A stretch of 64,000 nt of DNA from Bacillota bacterium (GTDB lineage: Bacteria; Bacillota; Bacilli; Paenibacillales; NBRC-103111): assembly GCA_023386955.1 (NCBI GenBank), contig JAEWIS010000025.1, positions 1 through 64,000 of the forward strand, given 5' to 3'. Positions 26,249-36,355 of this stretch are shown one piece after another. Below the pieces are notes generated by a model, which ran no database searches, was not told the origin of the DNA, and saw nothing but the letters and a program-made list of their open reading frames with translations. How positions within the stretch are numbered: position 1 is the first letter of the stretch; each line of letters starts with the position of its first letter. A program made the translations under genes and the position numbers.

Positions 26249-28546
26249 CTATTCGTCCGCCTCCAAAGCCTTCCCGCGGCTGAATTCCTTGTACTGGGTG
26301 GGATTCATCCCCTCCATTTTCTTGAATATCCGGTGGAAGTTGCTGTGCTGAAAGCCCGATTGCTCCGCCACCTCGCTGATCAGAAGATCCGTATCCCGAA
26401 GCAGTTCCTTGGCCTTATTCATCCGGACCTCCATCAGATAATCCAAAAAATATTTGCCCGTTACCTGCTTGAAGGCTCTGCTCAGGAAGAAAAGCGTGGT
26501 GCCCGTGTGCTCTGCACAGCTTTCCGGTGAAATATCCTTCATGTAATACTGCCGGATATAGTCCACAGCTTGCTCTGCAGCCCGTTTGGTCTGGACATCC
26601 GTCCGCCGCACAATTTCTTGCAGATACGGCTTTACGATTTTCTCCCGGAACCATTCCAGCATAAGTCGGGGCTCACGGATTTGGGACAGGGATTCATATA
26701 GATTCACCCCTTTGAACAACCGGCTGGGTTGGATCCCTGATGCCATTACTGCATGCTGGATGCTTCCCAGCAGCTGCAGCATGCCTAGCTGTACCTCAAT
26801 TTCCTTAGCCCCCTCCATCGTAAGCGCCGTCAAAAAGGATTCCAGAAGCTCACAGGTAAGCTCCTCCTGTCCGCTCTGCAGCGCCTGGATCAGCTCTTTC
26901 TCGAGGACCAGCGGGTATTGAACCTCGTCATCCGCCGGGGTACCCGTCCGGCCATCCATATAGATAACCTGGTTGCCGCTTAAGATATTGCGGAAGGCCG
27001 CCAACTGCCGGGCTCCCTCGAAGGCTGTTGGAATCTCCGTAATCCAGCTGACGGGCTGGCTTACTACCATAGTCACATGCATATTCAGAACCTGGTTGAA
27101 TGTTTGGGTCAGCTCCTCCGAAAAAGCCTGGAGCTTGCCGGTCAATGGCTCATGATGGGGCGCCAATATAAGAAGCGCGGCTTTGAGATTATGGAAGTTA
27201 ACGGCATTATGCTGTTCAAAATGCTTCCCCGCCAACTCACTGATGATGTTCACAGCAGCGAAGGTTGCCAGCCCTTCATCGCCAAACTTGAATTTGCCCT
27301 CACCGTTCGTATTTCCCGTCAGCTGCATATAGAACACAACAAATTGCCTGTCGCGGATTTCCCACTTGAAGCTCTCCATACGGCGCTTCAGGTCGTCCTC
27401 CGAATATGCATAATAATAGCCCTGAATCAGCTGGCGCAGGAAGCTCTCCCTGACATGAGGCAGCTGGCCGGATAACCGGCTGCGCATCTCGTCGCTTTGT
27501 TCATGGAGCAGACTCCACCTTTTTTCAATAACCGCGAATTCATCCTCCTTGTTATAGGACATATGCTGGTCTCCCGCCAGATGCCGGGCCAGACGTTTCA
27601 CAGGAGAATAGATGCGGTGAGAGGCAAACCAGGAAAGCAGCCCTGCCAACACCAGAGCAATGATGCTGAGCAGGAAGATAAGCTTGGAGATAAACAGAAC
27701 GGGCAAGGTAATGCTCGGGACAGGCGAGGCCGAAACATAGGTCCAGTTGGACGCGATTCTGCTGAAGGTCCCGTAGGACACCGTATAGGTGACACCCTGC
27801 CAATCGTAGAAAAAGGACCGTTTGGACGGCTCCTCCCCGATTTTCTCCCGCAGGGCCTTCACCAGTGGAGCCTCCGCACTCGCCCCGCTGGCTGAAAAAT
27901 AAAGATCTCCCGAATCCTGGATCAGGAAGCTTTCCTCTTCGTTATAGGGCATCAGCGATTTCAGCATGCTGGCGATTTTGTCCGAATCCAGCCGCAGCAA
28001 TAAGGCGCCGAAGGGCTGGGAGCTTCCTCCCGGAATATGCTGCACCAGAGTAAGGTCCTTTTCACCCGGATGATCGGGATCGAACGCCCACTGGGTCCAG
28101 TAGGAAAGTTTGTCCGTCTTCAGCAGATCTTCGTAAACCCGCTTGAACGTATCCTCGCTAATGGGGGAATATTGGGGGTCAAACAGAACAGCCGCAGGCT
28201 TAACCAGACTTAGCTCCACCCGCTTGGTTAAGGTATTGGAGCCCTCCATCACCAGCAGGGTCTGGGTAATATCCTTCACCCGGTCATAATTTTTGTGGAA
28301 ATCCACTTCCGCAAGTGTGTAATCAAACTGGTTGTCGGAAGCCCAGTGGGACAGCATCACCTCCAGATTGGTCAGCTGCTGGTCCATATTGCGGGCGCCC
28401 TGTTCAATCTGCAATTGATGAAGATGAAGCAGCTCGCTTTCCAGACGGCTGCCCCCCATCCAGTATACCAACGCAGCAATAATAAAGCCGGGGATACTGG
28501 AAATGGTGAGAATGATCGCCAGACTCTTCTTATAAGGATGCTTCAA
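26249..28546 (-). CDS. Membrane-anchored AraC-type regulator with Cache-like sensor
   Basis: The 765-residue protein has a first membrane segment at about 9-30 and an extracellular sensor region to about 275. A second membrane segment (about 280-305) and a long cytoplasmic linker follow. The AraC HTH pair lies at about 660-755 (ISEVAEQSGFQHSNFHRIFKKM). This one-piece layout senses an external signal and acts on DNA without a kinase partner. It is convergent with the transporter at 22602-26176 and probably controls it. It is a close architectural relative of the protein at 42663-44957. Confidence 0.87.
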   Translation of the reverse strand: MKHPYKKSLAIILTISSIPGFIIAALVYWMGGSRLESELLHLHQLQIEQGARNMDQQLTNLEVMLSHWASDNQFDYTLAEVDFHKNYDRVKDITQTLLVMEGSNTLTKRVELSLVKPAAVLFDPQYSPISEDTFKRVYEDLLKTDKLSYWTQWAFDPDHPGEKDLTLVQHIPGGSSQPFGALLLRLDSDKIASMLKSLMPYNEEESFLIQDSGDLYFSASGASAEAPLVKALREKIGEEPSKRSFFYDWQGVTYTVSYGTFSRIASNWTYVSASPVPSITLPVLFISKLIFLLSIIALVLAGLLSWFASHRIYSPVKRLARHLAGDQHMSYNKEDEFAVIEKRWSLLHEQSDEMRSRLSGQLPHVRESFLRQLIQGYYYAYSEDDLKRRMESFKWEIRDRQFVVFYMQLTGNTNGEGKFKFGDEGLATFAAVNIISELAGKHFEQHNAVNFHNLKAALLILAPHHEPLTGKLQAFSEELTQTFNQVLNMHVTMVVSQPVSWITEIPTAFEGARQLAAFRNILSGNQVIYMDGRTGTPADDEVQYPLVLEKELIQALQSGQEELTCELLESFLTALTMEGAKEIEVQLGMLQLLGSIQHAVMASGIQPSRLFKGVNLYESLSQIREPRLMLEWFREKIVKPYLQEIVRRTDVQTKRAAEQAVDYIRQYYMKDISPESCAEHTGTTLFFLSRAFKQVTGKYFLDYLMEVRMNKAKELLRDTDLLISEVAEQSGFQHSNFHRIFKKMEGMNPTQYKEFSRGKALEADE

Positions 28547-28800
28547 GGATGTTCACCACTGGTTTTAAGTCGTCATCAAATAATTATTATTCAATTGTAT
28601 ACGCTTCCATGATATCGTACAATGTGATAATATTCAATTTTATATAAAAATATTAAGCTAACCAGGATGATTCCTATCATTATTATATGGAATTGGCGAT
28701 AGAAAAAGGAAATTGTCGAAGAACAGAGAATATTAAAAATTGGCAGACCTAAAAGAATTTAGAATCCGATATGTTGGCACATGCAGGAGGGAAATCGTCG

Positions 28801-30450
28801 ATGCGTTACACGAAGAAGCTTATGCAAGTTTTGCTTTGTCTTTTGGTGGCACTACCTTGTTTCATGATCGCTCAGCCAAAAGCCGAAGCGGCATCCTATT
28901 CTTCCTATTGGTATCCCAAAGGAAAGGTCGGGTTAAAAAAACCGACCATCGTTTTTGAGTTTATGTCCAGCGATATTACACCCGATTTCAGAAGTTATAC
29001 CATGAAAATCGACAACGTAAAAGTGGATGCCCAGTGGAGCTTGGGCAGGATGGTGCTTTCCTATACGCCGACAGAAGATCTGCAGCCGGGAGAGCATACC
29101 GTGGATATTGTATTGGAGCTGAAGGATACCGACTATCTGCCGCTTGAGAAAAGCTGGACCTTCCGGGTTGATGATAAAGCTGTTTCCGACCCGCCTTCAA
29201 CCCCTACAACCGAGCAAGCCGAAGGCATCAAGGCCATTAATGATTACCGGGCAGTCCACGGGCTAAAGCCCCTTGCCTTCAATAAAAATCTGACCTATGC
29301 GGCCAAACTCCACGCCCAATATCTGAATACGAACAAGGTCGCCCAGACTGATGCCTCGATGCACGAAGAGGATAGCAAGCTCCCCGGTTATATCGGCAGC
29401 AAGCTGCATGAGCGCGGTATGTATGCAGGGTATGCCGGGAACTTCTCGGAAGATGTATCTTACAACGGAAGCCCGCAAGCAAATATTACCCATGCTATCG
29501 ATAGTCTCTTTGACGCCCCTTACCACCGCATGCCGTTCTTAACGCTCGATGCTGTTGAGATTGGTTTGGACAAACAGGGCGGCTATACGGTAATTGAGTT
29601 TGGTTTAACGAATGAATGGGACTCGCAGCTCGTTGTTTCTCCAGCTCCCGGTGACCCTTATGTTCCCGTTGATTTTGACGGTCATGAGATCCCGGATCCG
29701 ATCCGGAAGCATACCGGCGCCAAATATCCGGTCGGTTATCCGATTATGGCCCAACTCTCAGGAAGATTCGTAAGAGATGTGAAGTTGGTGGAATCCAAGC
29801 TAACGGACAGCACCGGCAAGCAGTTGGACCTGTTATTGAATACACCGGCGGACGATGATCATATGCAGAACGAGGTTATGCTTATCCCGGCCAAACCTCT
29901 CGCCCCGGACACGGTCTACACCGCCTATGTGAAATTATCCGTTATTGAAGACAATCAACCCAAAATCTATGAAAAAAAGTGGAATTTCCGTACGGAGCCC
30001 GTGGATTATCTGGGCAGGACGAAGCTGCATAAGGATTCCGCCGCATACGTGAAGAAAATGAATCCTACCGGCGAGTTGAAGCATACGGTGTCCTTCGGGC
30101 TGACTGATGATGGCTTTATTCTGGATGATATCAGAGTGCCGATGAAGCAAAAGCCGATCATTAAGGACGGGAGCTCTTATCTTTGGATACGGGATTTGGC
30201 CAAGGCACTTGGGGCATCTGTAACATGGGATGATGAGCAGAAGGCAGCCATTTACACCAAACAAGACCGAATTGTCACCCTCTATACCACCAAAAATGCC
30301 TATGCGCTGAATGGTGTGGAGGTGGAGACGGATTCCCCCGCAATATTGGATAACGATACAACGATCATTCCGGTGAGGCTCCTATCCGAAGTGCTTGGCG
30401 CAAAAGTGGATTATGTGGACATTGCACGGATGGTTATCATTAGCTACTAA
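28801..30450 (+). CDS. Secreted CAP-domain protein with copper-amine-oxidase-like N domain
   Basis: The 549-residue protein has a signal peptide (to about AEAAS, residue 27), an Ig-like segment (about 35-125) and a CAP/SCP domain (about 140-275). The CAP domain carries INDYRAVHGLKPLAFNKNL, LHAQYL and HRMPFL. A further beta domain follows, then a C-terminal copper-amine-oxidase N1-like module (about 460-549, with DGSSYLWIRDLAKALGASV split around Gly), common in Paenibacillus exoproteins. The start at 28801 follows GGAGGG. CAP proteins act in wall or lipid binding; the exact role is unknown. Confidence 0.8.
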   Translation: MRYTKKLMQVLLCLLVALPCFMIAQPKAEAASYSSYWYPKGKVGLKKPTIVFEFMSSDITPDFRSYTMKIDNVKVDAQWSLGRMVLSYTPTEDLQPGEHTVDIVLELKDTDYLPLEKSWTFRVDDKAVSDPPSTPTTEQAEGIKAINDYRAVHGLKPLAFNKNLTYAAKLHAQYLNTNKVAQTDASMHEEDSKLPGYIGSKLHERGMYAGYAGNFSEDVSYNGSPQANITHAIDSLFDAPYHRMPFLTLDAVEIGLDKQGGYTVIEFGLTNEWDSQLVVSPAPGDPYVPVDFDGHEIPDPIRKHTGAKYPVGYPIMAQLSGRFVRDVKLVESKLTDSTGKQLDLLLNTPADDDHMQNEVMLIPAKPLAPDTVYTAYVKLSVIEDNQPKIYEKKWNFRTEPVDYLGRTKLHKDSAAYVKKMNPTGELKHTVSFGLTDDGFILDDIRVPMKQKPIIKDGSSYLWIRDLAKALGASVTWDDEQKAAIYTKQDRIVTLYTTKNAYALNGVEVETDSPAILDNDTTIIPVRLLSEVLGAKVDYVDIARMVIISY

Positions 30451-30465
30451 GCGCAGAAAAGAACG

Positions 30466-30515
30466 CAAAAAAACAGCTCCTGCAGAGGATTCTTCTCCTG
30501 CAAGAGCTGTTTTTG
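30466..30515. terminator. Bidirectional rho-independent terminator
   Basis: AAACAGCTC and GAGCTGTTT outer arms with inner CTGCAG/CTGCA pairing, flanked by A and T runs. It lies between convergent genes ending at 30450 and 30522. Confidence 0.8.
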
Positions 30516-30521
30516 TATTCA

Positions 30522-32150
30522 TTAATTTACAGTCACGTAGGTGGTAGCCCGTTCGCCGTTAAACAGGATGGCATTCAGCTCAAAGGAGGTAACAGTCCCG
30601 GTCAAGGTGACGGTTCCGTCCTGGCTGACAGTAACACTGCCGCCGCCTTCAACAGCAGTCACGGTAAACATGGTTCCAAGGACAAAGTTATATTTCTTAA
30701 TTACGCCCTTCTCGTATTTTGTGCCGTAGTTGTCCGTAACGGTCAACCCCATGGCTTCAAAGGCATCGAAGTGAGTGGAACCCGAAAGTGTGTGCTTGTA
30801 AGTAGAATCTTCGGCTTTTACGGTTGCCGCAGCTACACGGTCACCCTTTACGGTTACGGTAGTTTGAATTACCTTAGTGTCTCCGTTTGCCGCTTGGAAG
30901 GTAAGGGTCAGGGTTGCGGTTCCGGTTTTCAAGCCAAGCGCGTATCCGCGGTGATCGGCGGACACTCCAGTTTTGACAATGCTGGCATCGGAGGAAACCA
31001 CGCTTTGGATAATTCCGGGGGTGGCAACCTCATCTCCACCGGAGGTCAGCTTAATCTTGATTTCCTTGGCCAGCTTGCTGACTGTGGGATCCTCTGCGTT
31101 CGCCCGTGTCTCCAGCCCATTGGCGCCGGTGGCGGCTTCAGTTACACCGCTGTCTACCACATTCGCCAGTTCGTATGCTTGCGGAATGCTATACGTCAGG
31201 TTCCCAATGGTAACCGAACCGAAGGATACGGACGGCTGGATGGTAAACGCTGCCGTCGCCTTCTTGATTTGCGATGCCTCGAGCCCACCCAAGGTAACGG
31301 TGTAATCACCGGCCGTCAGAGCGGAGCCTGCTGTCAGGGTAGCAGTTTTCTTGTCGGCTGACCATTGGGTCTCAACAGAAACCGCCGCGGTGCCTTTATT
31401 CAGCGAAAGCGTAGCCTTGGCTGTATCCACTGCCGCATCGAAGGTCACCTGAACCTTGAGGTTATCGCTGGCCGGTTGGGCCGAAACCACAGACACAGGA
31501 GCTGCTACAGGAGGAGTTACCGGCTTGTCCACCAGCTGCTTCACGGTGTAGGAGCTGTTCACCAGATCAGCGCGGTTAGCCGCAGCATCGCCAGCCTTGC
31601 CCGCCGGATGGAAGCCCAACTCACCGGCTTGCTTCACCGCATCGGCATACCATACGGCTCCGGTGGTATTCACGGATTTGCCAAGCCCTCTCAGCAGGAT
31701 GGCATCCAATTGGCCTGCCGTTACCTGTTCGCCGGGAGCAAAGGTCGTATCCGTTACGCCATCAATCAATCCTGCCTTACGAGCTGCTTCAACATAAGGG
31801 ATGGCCCAGCCGTTGGCGGGATCCTCCGCACGGACATCGGAGAAGCCCGAAGCGGTTACGGATGTATCCAAAGGAAGCTTATAAAGAAGGACTGCCACCT
31901 TGGCAAATTGGGCCCGGGTCATATTCTGGTCGATGCCGAAGGTATCGCTGGACACACCCTCAAAAATATTGGCAGCCAACATAGCATCTACCTTGGCCTT
32001 CAAAGCAGGGTCAGCATTCTGCAGGTCCTTAAAGCTCTCGGCTGTAAGTGTTGCCGCGAAGGATGTTCCAACAGGCTGTGTAAGCGCAGCGCCTGTGTAG
32101 AAAGAAACTGCCATCGTACCGGTTGCAAGCAAAGCTACTATTTTTTTCAT
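30522..32150 (-). CDS. Secreted SLH-like protein with Ig-like C-terminal region
   Basis: The 542-residue protein has a signal peptide (to about TSFAAT, residue 33) and SLH-like motifs at about 37-205 (SSDTFGIDQNMTRAQFAK, DTTFAPGEQVTAGQLDAILL). A Pro/Val linker leads to beta-rich domains (about 215-540) resembling bacterial Ig-like folds. The SLH repeats are divergent, so wall anchoring is likely but not certain. The start follows GGAGGT. A TTGACA lies upstream (32219-32224), but I could not pair it with a -10 at standard spacing. Confidence 0.8.
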   Translation of the reverse strand: MKKIVALLATGTMAVSFYTGAALTQPVGTSFAATLTAESFKDLQNADPALKAKVDAMLAANIFEGVSSDTFGIDQNMTRAQFAKVAVLLYKLPLDTSVTASGFSDVRAEDPANGWAIPYVEAARKAGLIDGVTDTTFAPGEQVTAGQLDAILLRGLGKSVNTTGAVWYADAVKQAGELGFHPAGKAGDAAANRADLVNSSYTVKQLVDKPVTPPVAAPVSVVSAQPASDNLKVQVTFDAAVDTAKATLSLNKGTAAVSVETQWSADKKTATLTAGSALTAGDYTVTLGGLEASQIKKATAAFTIQPSVSFGSVTIGNLTYSIPQAYELANVVDSGVTEAATGANGLETRANAEDPTVSKLAKEIKIKLTSGGDEVATPGIIQSVVSSDASIVKTGVSADHRGYALGLKTGTATLTLTFQAANGDTKVIQTTVTVKGDRVAAATVKAEDSTYKHTLSGSTHFDAFEAMGLTVTDNYGTKYEKGVIKKYNFVLGTMFTVTAVEGGGSVTVSQDGTVTLTGTVTSFELNAILFNGERATTYVTVN

Positions 32151-32559
32151 GATACCTCCATAAAAAGAAAATAGAATAGGATGATTCTAACTATACATTG
32201 CTATAGACGGACTGTCATTGTCAAATTGTTGCATAGCGGAAGCAAAAAGGATTTCCCATTCAAGATAATCTTTTCCAAAGCCGTTTGCAATAGAAGAAAT
32301 GCTTTTAATCAAAAATTCGTGTTTGGCGGACATCGGGCGGTGGTTTTGTGGTCATTTCCTGGGAAATTAGCGCAGGAAGTCGGATTTTCCCGCATAGGCT
32401 TATCCCAAGTTGAAGTTTCTGTTCGATGTCCTCTTTTTAGCTGGCGCTCTGGATATTAAAAATCTCCAGTTTATTGGTTAACAGGAATTGGATATGGTAG
32501 ACTTTCAACCATAAGGACTTCAAGATACAGGGAATTGCACACATCAGGAGGGAGGAAGC
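32151..32559. other. Divergent intergenic region with a possible promoter for the membrane protein gene
   Basis: No gene is seen here. On the plus strand TTGGTT (32474-32479) and TAGACT (32498-32503) with a TGG extension are spaced by 18 bases. They form a moderate promoter about 55 bases before the ATG at 32560. Nothing else was recognised. Confidence 0.4.
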
Positions 32560-33696
32560 ATGAATATTTCCGGAACAATGATGATGGTGAACCTTTTGGA
32601 AAATTGGAGGCCTGTGGGCTGGTTCAACCTGGATCTGGCGCTTTATATCATCTACGCCGTCATTCTTGCCAGCCTGCTTCTCATTTTGCGCCTTCAGATA
32701 AGGCGAAAGCGGAGAAACATTCCGCTGCACGGGAAAAGCCTGGCCGCCACAATCGGAGTTGTACTGCTAATTGAGTTTTTGGCAGGCAGCTTTTTTCTAG
32801 TGGTCTTTAATGCCGCGGGCAGATCGGTAAGCCTCGAGTTGGACTCTCCCGCTCTGATAGCAGGAGAGGCGGAGCATCCGCTATTCATCAGCAAAATGCG
32901 CATGAGGATCCCCAACGGCCACTCCAACGGGATTTCCACAAGCATCTCACACTTCGAGCTGATAGCGGTGGATGTCAACACGGGGCAAACCGCCTGGCAA
33001 CGGAAATCCTATTGGCAGGAGTATGTAATTGGCCATACAAGCCAAGGTATTCTTACCGTAAACCCCAAGAAGAAGAAAGTGCAATTCATTGATCCGCTAA
33101 CAGGTAAAACCGCATTGTCGGAAAAGGAGCTGGTTGCAGAATTTCCCGATCTGGCGGATAATCTGAGCTACTCCTTCACGGATTACCATGCGGCCTCGCC
33201 AGACGAATTGTACCTGTATGCACTGGATGGCAGCTATTACAAGGTGGATTTTGCCGGAAGGAAGGCGACGGCATCGCCGGAATATAAAGAATTCCTCAAA
33301 CCATTCTCTGCCAATAAAATAGCCATAGGGATATCCGCCGAAGAGGTCCAGGCCGTCGGTGACCAATTAAAGAAGCTGTACCCCGATCTTCTGGAAACGG
33401 TTCTGCTGCATGCCGACTCAGGCGGCACGACCGCACTTGTCGGCTACCATGAGAAGCGGAATGAAAAAACATGGACCATTTCCCTCGTCTCCCTGAAGGA
33501 GCATAATCTGTTGTGGAAATCCAAGGTAGATGATTCGGCGAACGGCACACCGGGAGTCACTCTTGCTGCTATCAAAATCGGCAATGCGGCACTCATTCTC
33601 TCTAATGGCAAACATTACAAGCTGGATTGGGAAACAGGTAAAATCGTGTACGAATATTTATACCGTTGGAACAAAACGGTCAAACGAAACGGGTGA
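32560..33696 (+). CDS. Membrane-anchored protein of unknown function with beta-propeller-like outer domain
   Basis: I do not recognise the family. The 378-residue product has two N-terminal membrane segments (about 22-46 and 62-85). A large outside region (about 90-378) follows, with repeating short beta motifs such as ELIAVDVNTGQTAWQRKSYW and VQFIDPLTGKTALSEKEL. These recall PQQ-like/beta-propeller blades. The start follows AGGAGGGAGG. The gene stands alone and ends in a terminator. Confidence 0.65.
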   Translation: MNISGTMMMVNLLENWRPVGWFNLDLALYIIYAVILASLLLILRLQIRRKRRNIPLHGKSLAATIGVVLLIEFLAGSFFLVVFNAAGRSVSLELDSPALIAGEAEHPLFISKMRMRIPNGHSNGISTSISHFELIAVDVNTGQTAWQRKSYWQEYVIGHTSQGILTVNPKKKKVQFIDPLTGKTALSEKELVAEFPDLADNLSYSFTDYHAASPDELYLYALDGSYYKVDFAGRKATASPEYKEFLKPFSANKIAIGISAEEVQAVGDQLKKLYPDLLETVLLHADSGGTTALVGYHEKRNEKTWTISLVSLKEHNLLWKSKVDDSANGTPGVTLAAIKIGNAALILSNGKHYKLDWETGKIVYEYLYRWNKTVKRNG

Positions 33697-33732
33697 ACAA
33701 GACATAGAAAAGAGCTCACTCCAACTTAATAC

Positions 33733-33780
33733 AGCGGCAGTCCTGGGTGGTCCATAACCCTGGCTGCCGCTGCTTTTTTG
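33733..33780 (+). terminator. Rho-independent terminator
   Basis: AGCGGCAG and CTGCCGCT outer arms with an inner CTGGGT/AACCC pairing, followed by TTTTTT. Confidence 0.8.
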
Positions 33781-33816
33781 CCTTCCGGACAAACCTTAGC
33801 CTCCGTTGTGAGCACG

Positions 33817-35181
33817 TCAAATAGAAGTATTCAAATAAACAGCATACACTGCACTTTGGGTAATGTTGGGATTGGAGAAAAGAGAAACGGCATTATCACG
33901 GACAACAGGATTCCCAGGAACAGTGCTGGTCCATGAAATAGTGGCCGGAGCCAAAGTATACGGACCATTGTTGGAAACCAGCACATTGTTTGTAGGCACT
34001 CCTTCCCCATCAGAGGGTCTGCTTGAGAATGCAATAGTCCCCGTAATAATAGCAGTAGTAACTATTGTAATGGTGGAGATAACGTCTCCCGCAGGCGGTG
34101 AGACCAGATTATTATCCACGTTTCTGCAGATTTGATATAAATAGGTCCCAGCAGGCAGATTATTAATATTTATGGAACCGGACAACCCTACCACGGAGCC
34201 GGTTGTTCCAGCCACAACATAGGGAATCACATTGGAGACTGCTCCCGGGGAACCGGCAATCCGCTGGAATCCCGCATTGGTACCGCCAAACAATATAACC
34301 TTGGTAGATGTAGTCGGTGTCACCCCGGTTGGACCTGTGGGCCCGGTGGCACCCAGTGCGCCTGCCAGCCCCGTTGCTCCCGTCGCCCCGGTGGCACCCA
34401 GTGCGCCTGCCAGCCCCGTTGCTCCCGTTGCCCCGGTGGCACCCAGTGCGCCTGCCAGCCCCGTTGCTCCTGTCGGCCCGGTGGCGCCCAGCGCACCTGC
34501 ATCTCCCGTTGCTCCTGTCGCCCCGGTGGCACCCAATGCACCTGCGTCTCCCGTTGCTCCCGTCGCCCCGGTGGCACCCAGTGCTCCTGCCAGCCCCGTT
34601 GCTCCTGTCGGCCCAGTGGCGCCCAGCGCACCTGCATCTCCCGTTGCTCCCGTCGCCCCGGTGGCACCCAGCGCACCCGCCAGCCCCGTTGCTCCTGTCG
34701 GCCCGGTGGCACCCAGCGCACCCGCCAGCCCTGTTGCTCCTGAAGGCCCGGTGGCGCCCAATGCACCTGCCGGCCCCGCCGCTCCTGTCGCTCCCGTTGC
34801 TCCAGTGCTGCCAGTTGGGCCAACAGGACCTCCTGAAGGCCCTGTTGGCCCAAGCGCTCCCGTTGCACCGGTTGCGCCTGTAGCCCCTCCAGGCCCTGCC
34901 GGTCCTATTGCGCCCGGATCGCCTTGAATCCCTTGTTCCCCTTGAATCCCTTGGAAGCCTTGAAATCCCTGGGGCCCACGCGGCCCGGCAGGCCCCACGG
35001 AACCCGTTGCCCCCGTCGGACCTGCCGGTCCCATAGGAGCCATCACATTTATTTCCGGGGGAGGACAAGTGACATGAACGGTCTTTTTCACTAGTTTGTA
35101 CAATTTCCGTTTTCTTTTTTTATGGCAGTGTTCATGATGCTTTCTTTTACAACGGCATTTTTTGGAATATAATGAATCCAA
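33817..35181 (-). CDS. Collagen-like triplet-repeat protein (BclA-like, probable spore surface)
   Basis: The 454-residue protein has no signal peptide. Its first 35 residues are rich in Lys, His and Cys. A Gly-X-Y region follows (about 48-290) dominated by [20 protein letters not shown] triplets encoded by near-identical 45-base repeats. A C-terminal globular domain of about 165 residues starts near [16 protein letters not shown]. This order matches Bacillus/Paenibacillus exosporium collagen-like proteins, whose Thr residues are glycosylated. The start is best a TTG at 35181 about ten bases after AGGAGG; a GTG at 35193 overlaps the ribosome binding site. A glycosyltransferase gene lies nearby. 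Confidence 0.8.
   Translation of the reverse strand: MDSLYSKKCRCKRKHHEHCHKKRKRKLYKLVKKTVHVTCPPPEINVMAPMGPAGPTGATGSVGPAGPRGPQGFQGFQGIQGEQGIQGDPGAIGPAGPGGATGATGATGALGPTGPSGGPVGPTGSTGATGATGAAGPAGALGATGPSGATGLAGALGATGPTGATGLAGALGATGATGATGDAGALGATGPTGATGLAGALGATGATGATGDAGALGATGATGATGDAGALGATGPTGATGLAGALGATGATGATGLAGALGATGATGATGLAGALGATGPTGPTGVTPTTSTKVILFGGTNAGFQRIAGSPGAVSNVIPYVVAGTTGSVVGLSGSININNLPAGTYLYQICRNVDNNLVSPPAGDVISTITIVTTAIITGTIAFSSRPSDGEGVPTNNVLVSNNGPYTLAPATISWTSTVPGNPVVRDNAVSLFSNPNITQSAVYAVYLNTSI
34320..34800 (-). repeat. 45-base tandem repeats encoding collagen triplets
   Basis: About ten near-perfect 45-base units encode the 15-residue [19 protein letters not shown] block, with variants LAG/DAG and PTG/ATG. 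They are expected to vary in copy number by slippage or recombination. Confidence 0.75.
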
Positions 35182-35275
35182 ATGAAAAAACACCTCCTCT
35201 TAGCTCCCTTTATAGTACGAATGCCGTTATGGAGTGTGTTGGGTCACAGCCCACGAATTAAAAAAAGGTGCATAC

Positions 35276-35304
35276 TTAACTTTAAGAAGATAAACTACTA
35301 TAAT
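35276..35304 (+). promoter_or_regulatory. Sigma-A promoter of the ene-reductase gene
   Basis: TTAACT (35276-35281) and TATAAT (35299-35304) are spaced by 17 bases. They lie 20 bases before the ATG at 35324. Confidence 0.65.
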
Positions 35305-35323
35305 AAATTTAGGAGGGAAGAAC

Positions 35324-36346
35324 ATGACACATTTATTGAGCACTTACAGCTTGAAAAGCCTCGAGTTAAAAAACCGGATCGTAATGCCTCCCATGTGTCA
35401 ATTTTCTGCAGCGGGCAAGGATGGAGCGGCAACGGACTGGCATTTTGTGCACTATGTGAGCAGAGCTATCGGCGGAGCGGGTCTGATCATCATCGAAATG
35501 ACCAATGTGGAACCGGATGGACGGATCACGGATTATGATCTCGGGTTATGGTCGGATGAGCAAATTCCTGCCCTGAAGCGGATTGTAGATGCCTGCCATA
35601 CCTACGGCGCGAAGGTCGCCATCCAGATCGCCCATGCGGGACGGAAGGCTGTAGACGCTACTGTACCCGTAGCTCCTTCTGAAATCCCTTATGACGAAAA
35701 ATCCAAAACACCCCGGGCCTTGTCCACGGCTGAGGTTCAAGAGATGGTGGAAAAGTTCCGGCAGGCGGTACAGCGCGCTGTGAAAGCCGGATTCGATGCC
35801 ATCGAGCTTCATGGCGCCCACGGATATTTGATCCACCAGTTTCTATCCCCCATCACCAATAAAAGAGAAGATGAGTACGGCCAGGACCGCACCCTGTTCG
35901 GCCGGGAGATTATAGAAGCAGCCAAAGCGGAAATGCCTAACGACATGCCTTTAATCATGCGGATTTCTGCCCGGGAATATATGGAGGGCGGATACGGGCT
36001 ACAGGAAAGCATTGTTTTCTCTAAGGCATTCAAAGAAGCAGGTGTGGACATCCTTCACATCTCCACAGGCGGGGAAGGCCCACTTGGTGTGTTTGAAAAG
36101 CCGGGCTCCCACGCGGCATACCAGGTTTCTTTTGCCAGAGAAATCAAAAAAGCAGTGGAGGTTCCGGTAATCGCGGTTGGAAGGCTGGATGACCCTATTC
36201 TGGCAAATGCCGTCATCGGCAATGAGGAGGCAGATCTGGTGGCTGTAGGCCGGGGTATGCTGAGAAATCCCCACTGGGCGCTGGAAGCGGCAGCTGTGCT
36301 GAAGCAGCCGGTCAATCCTCCACGACAATACACCTCGGGATTCTAA
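35324..36346 (+). CDS. namA: NADH:flavin oxidoreductase, NamA/YqjM-type ene-reductase
   Basis: The 340-residue protein is a class III old yellow enzyme that binds FMN and reduces activated C=C bonds with NADPH. The substrate-binding HxxH pair (His163, His166) and Tyr168 are present in ELHGAHGYL. Cys25 of the MPPMCQFS motif corresponds to the redox-tuning Cys26 of B. subtilis YqjM. The following aromatic, Tyr28 in YqjM, is Phe27 here, which removes a hydroxyl near the active site. C-terminal AVGRGMLRNPHWAL contacts FMN phosphate. The start follows AGGAGGG. It is transcribed alone and ends at a shared terminator. Confidence 0.9.
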   Translation: MTHLLSTYSLKSLELKNRIVMPPMCQFSAAGKDGAATDWHFVHYVSRAIGGAGLIIIEMTNVEPDGRITDYDLGLWSDEQIPALKRIVDACHTYGAKVAIQIAHAGRKAVDATVPVAPSEIPYDEKSKTPRALSTAEVQEMVEKFRQAVQRAVKAGFDAIELHGAHGYLIHQFLSPITNKREDEYGQDRTLFGREIIEAAKAEMPNDMPLIMRISAREYMEGGYGLQESIVFSKAFKEAGVDILHISTGGEGPLGVFEKPGSHAAYQVSFAREIKKAVEVPVIAVGRLDDPILANAVIGNEEADLVAVGRGMLRNPHWALEAAAVLKQPVNPPRQYTSGF

Positions 36347-36355
36347 AATAGCAAA

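Noticed and set aside
32190..32224. TTGACA and TATAGT upstream of the SLH-like gene as a promoter
   Set aside because: Spacing is about 23 bases, too long for a sigma-A promoter.
34232..34927. Long plus-strand frame of Val-Ala-Pro-Ser repeats opposite the collagen-like gene
   Set aside because: It is the antisense image of the Gly-X-Y repeats (45-base periodicity keeps all frames open); no ribosome site and no start context.
35181..35245. Sporulation sigma-E/K promoter before the collagen-like gene
   Set aside because: Fragments such as CATA occur but no -35/-10 pair with the expected spacing was found.
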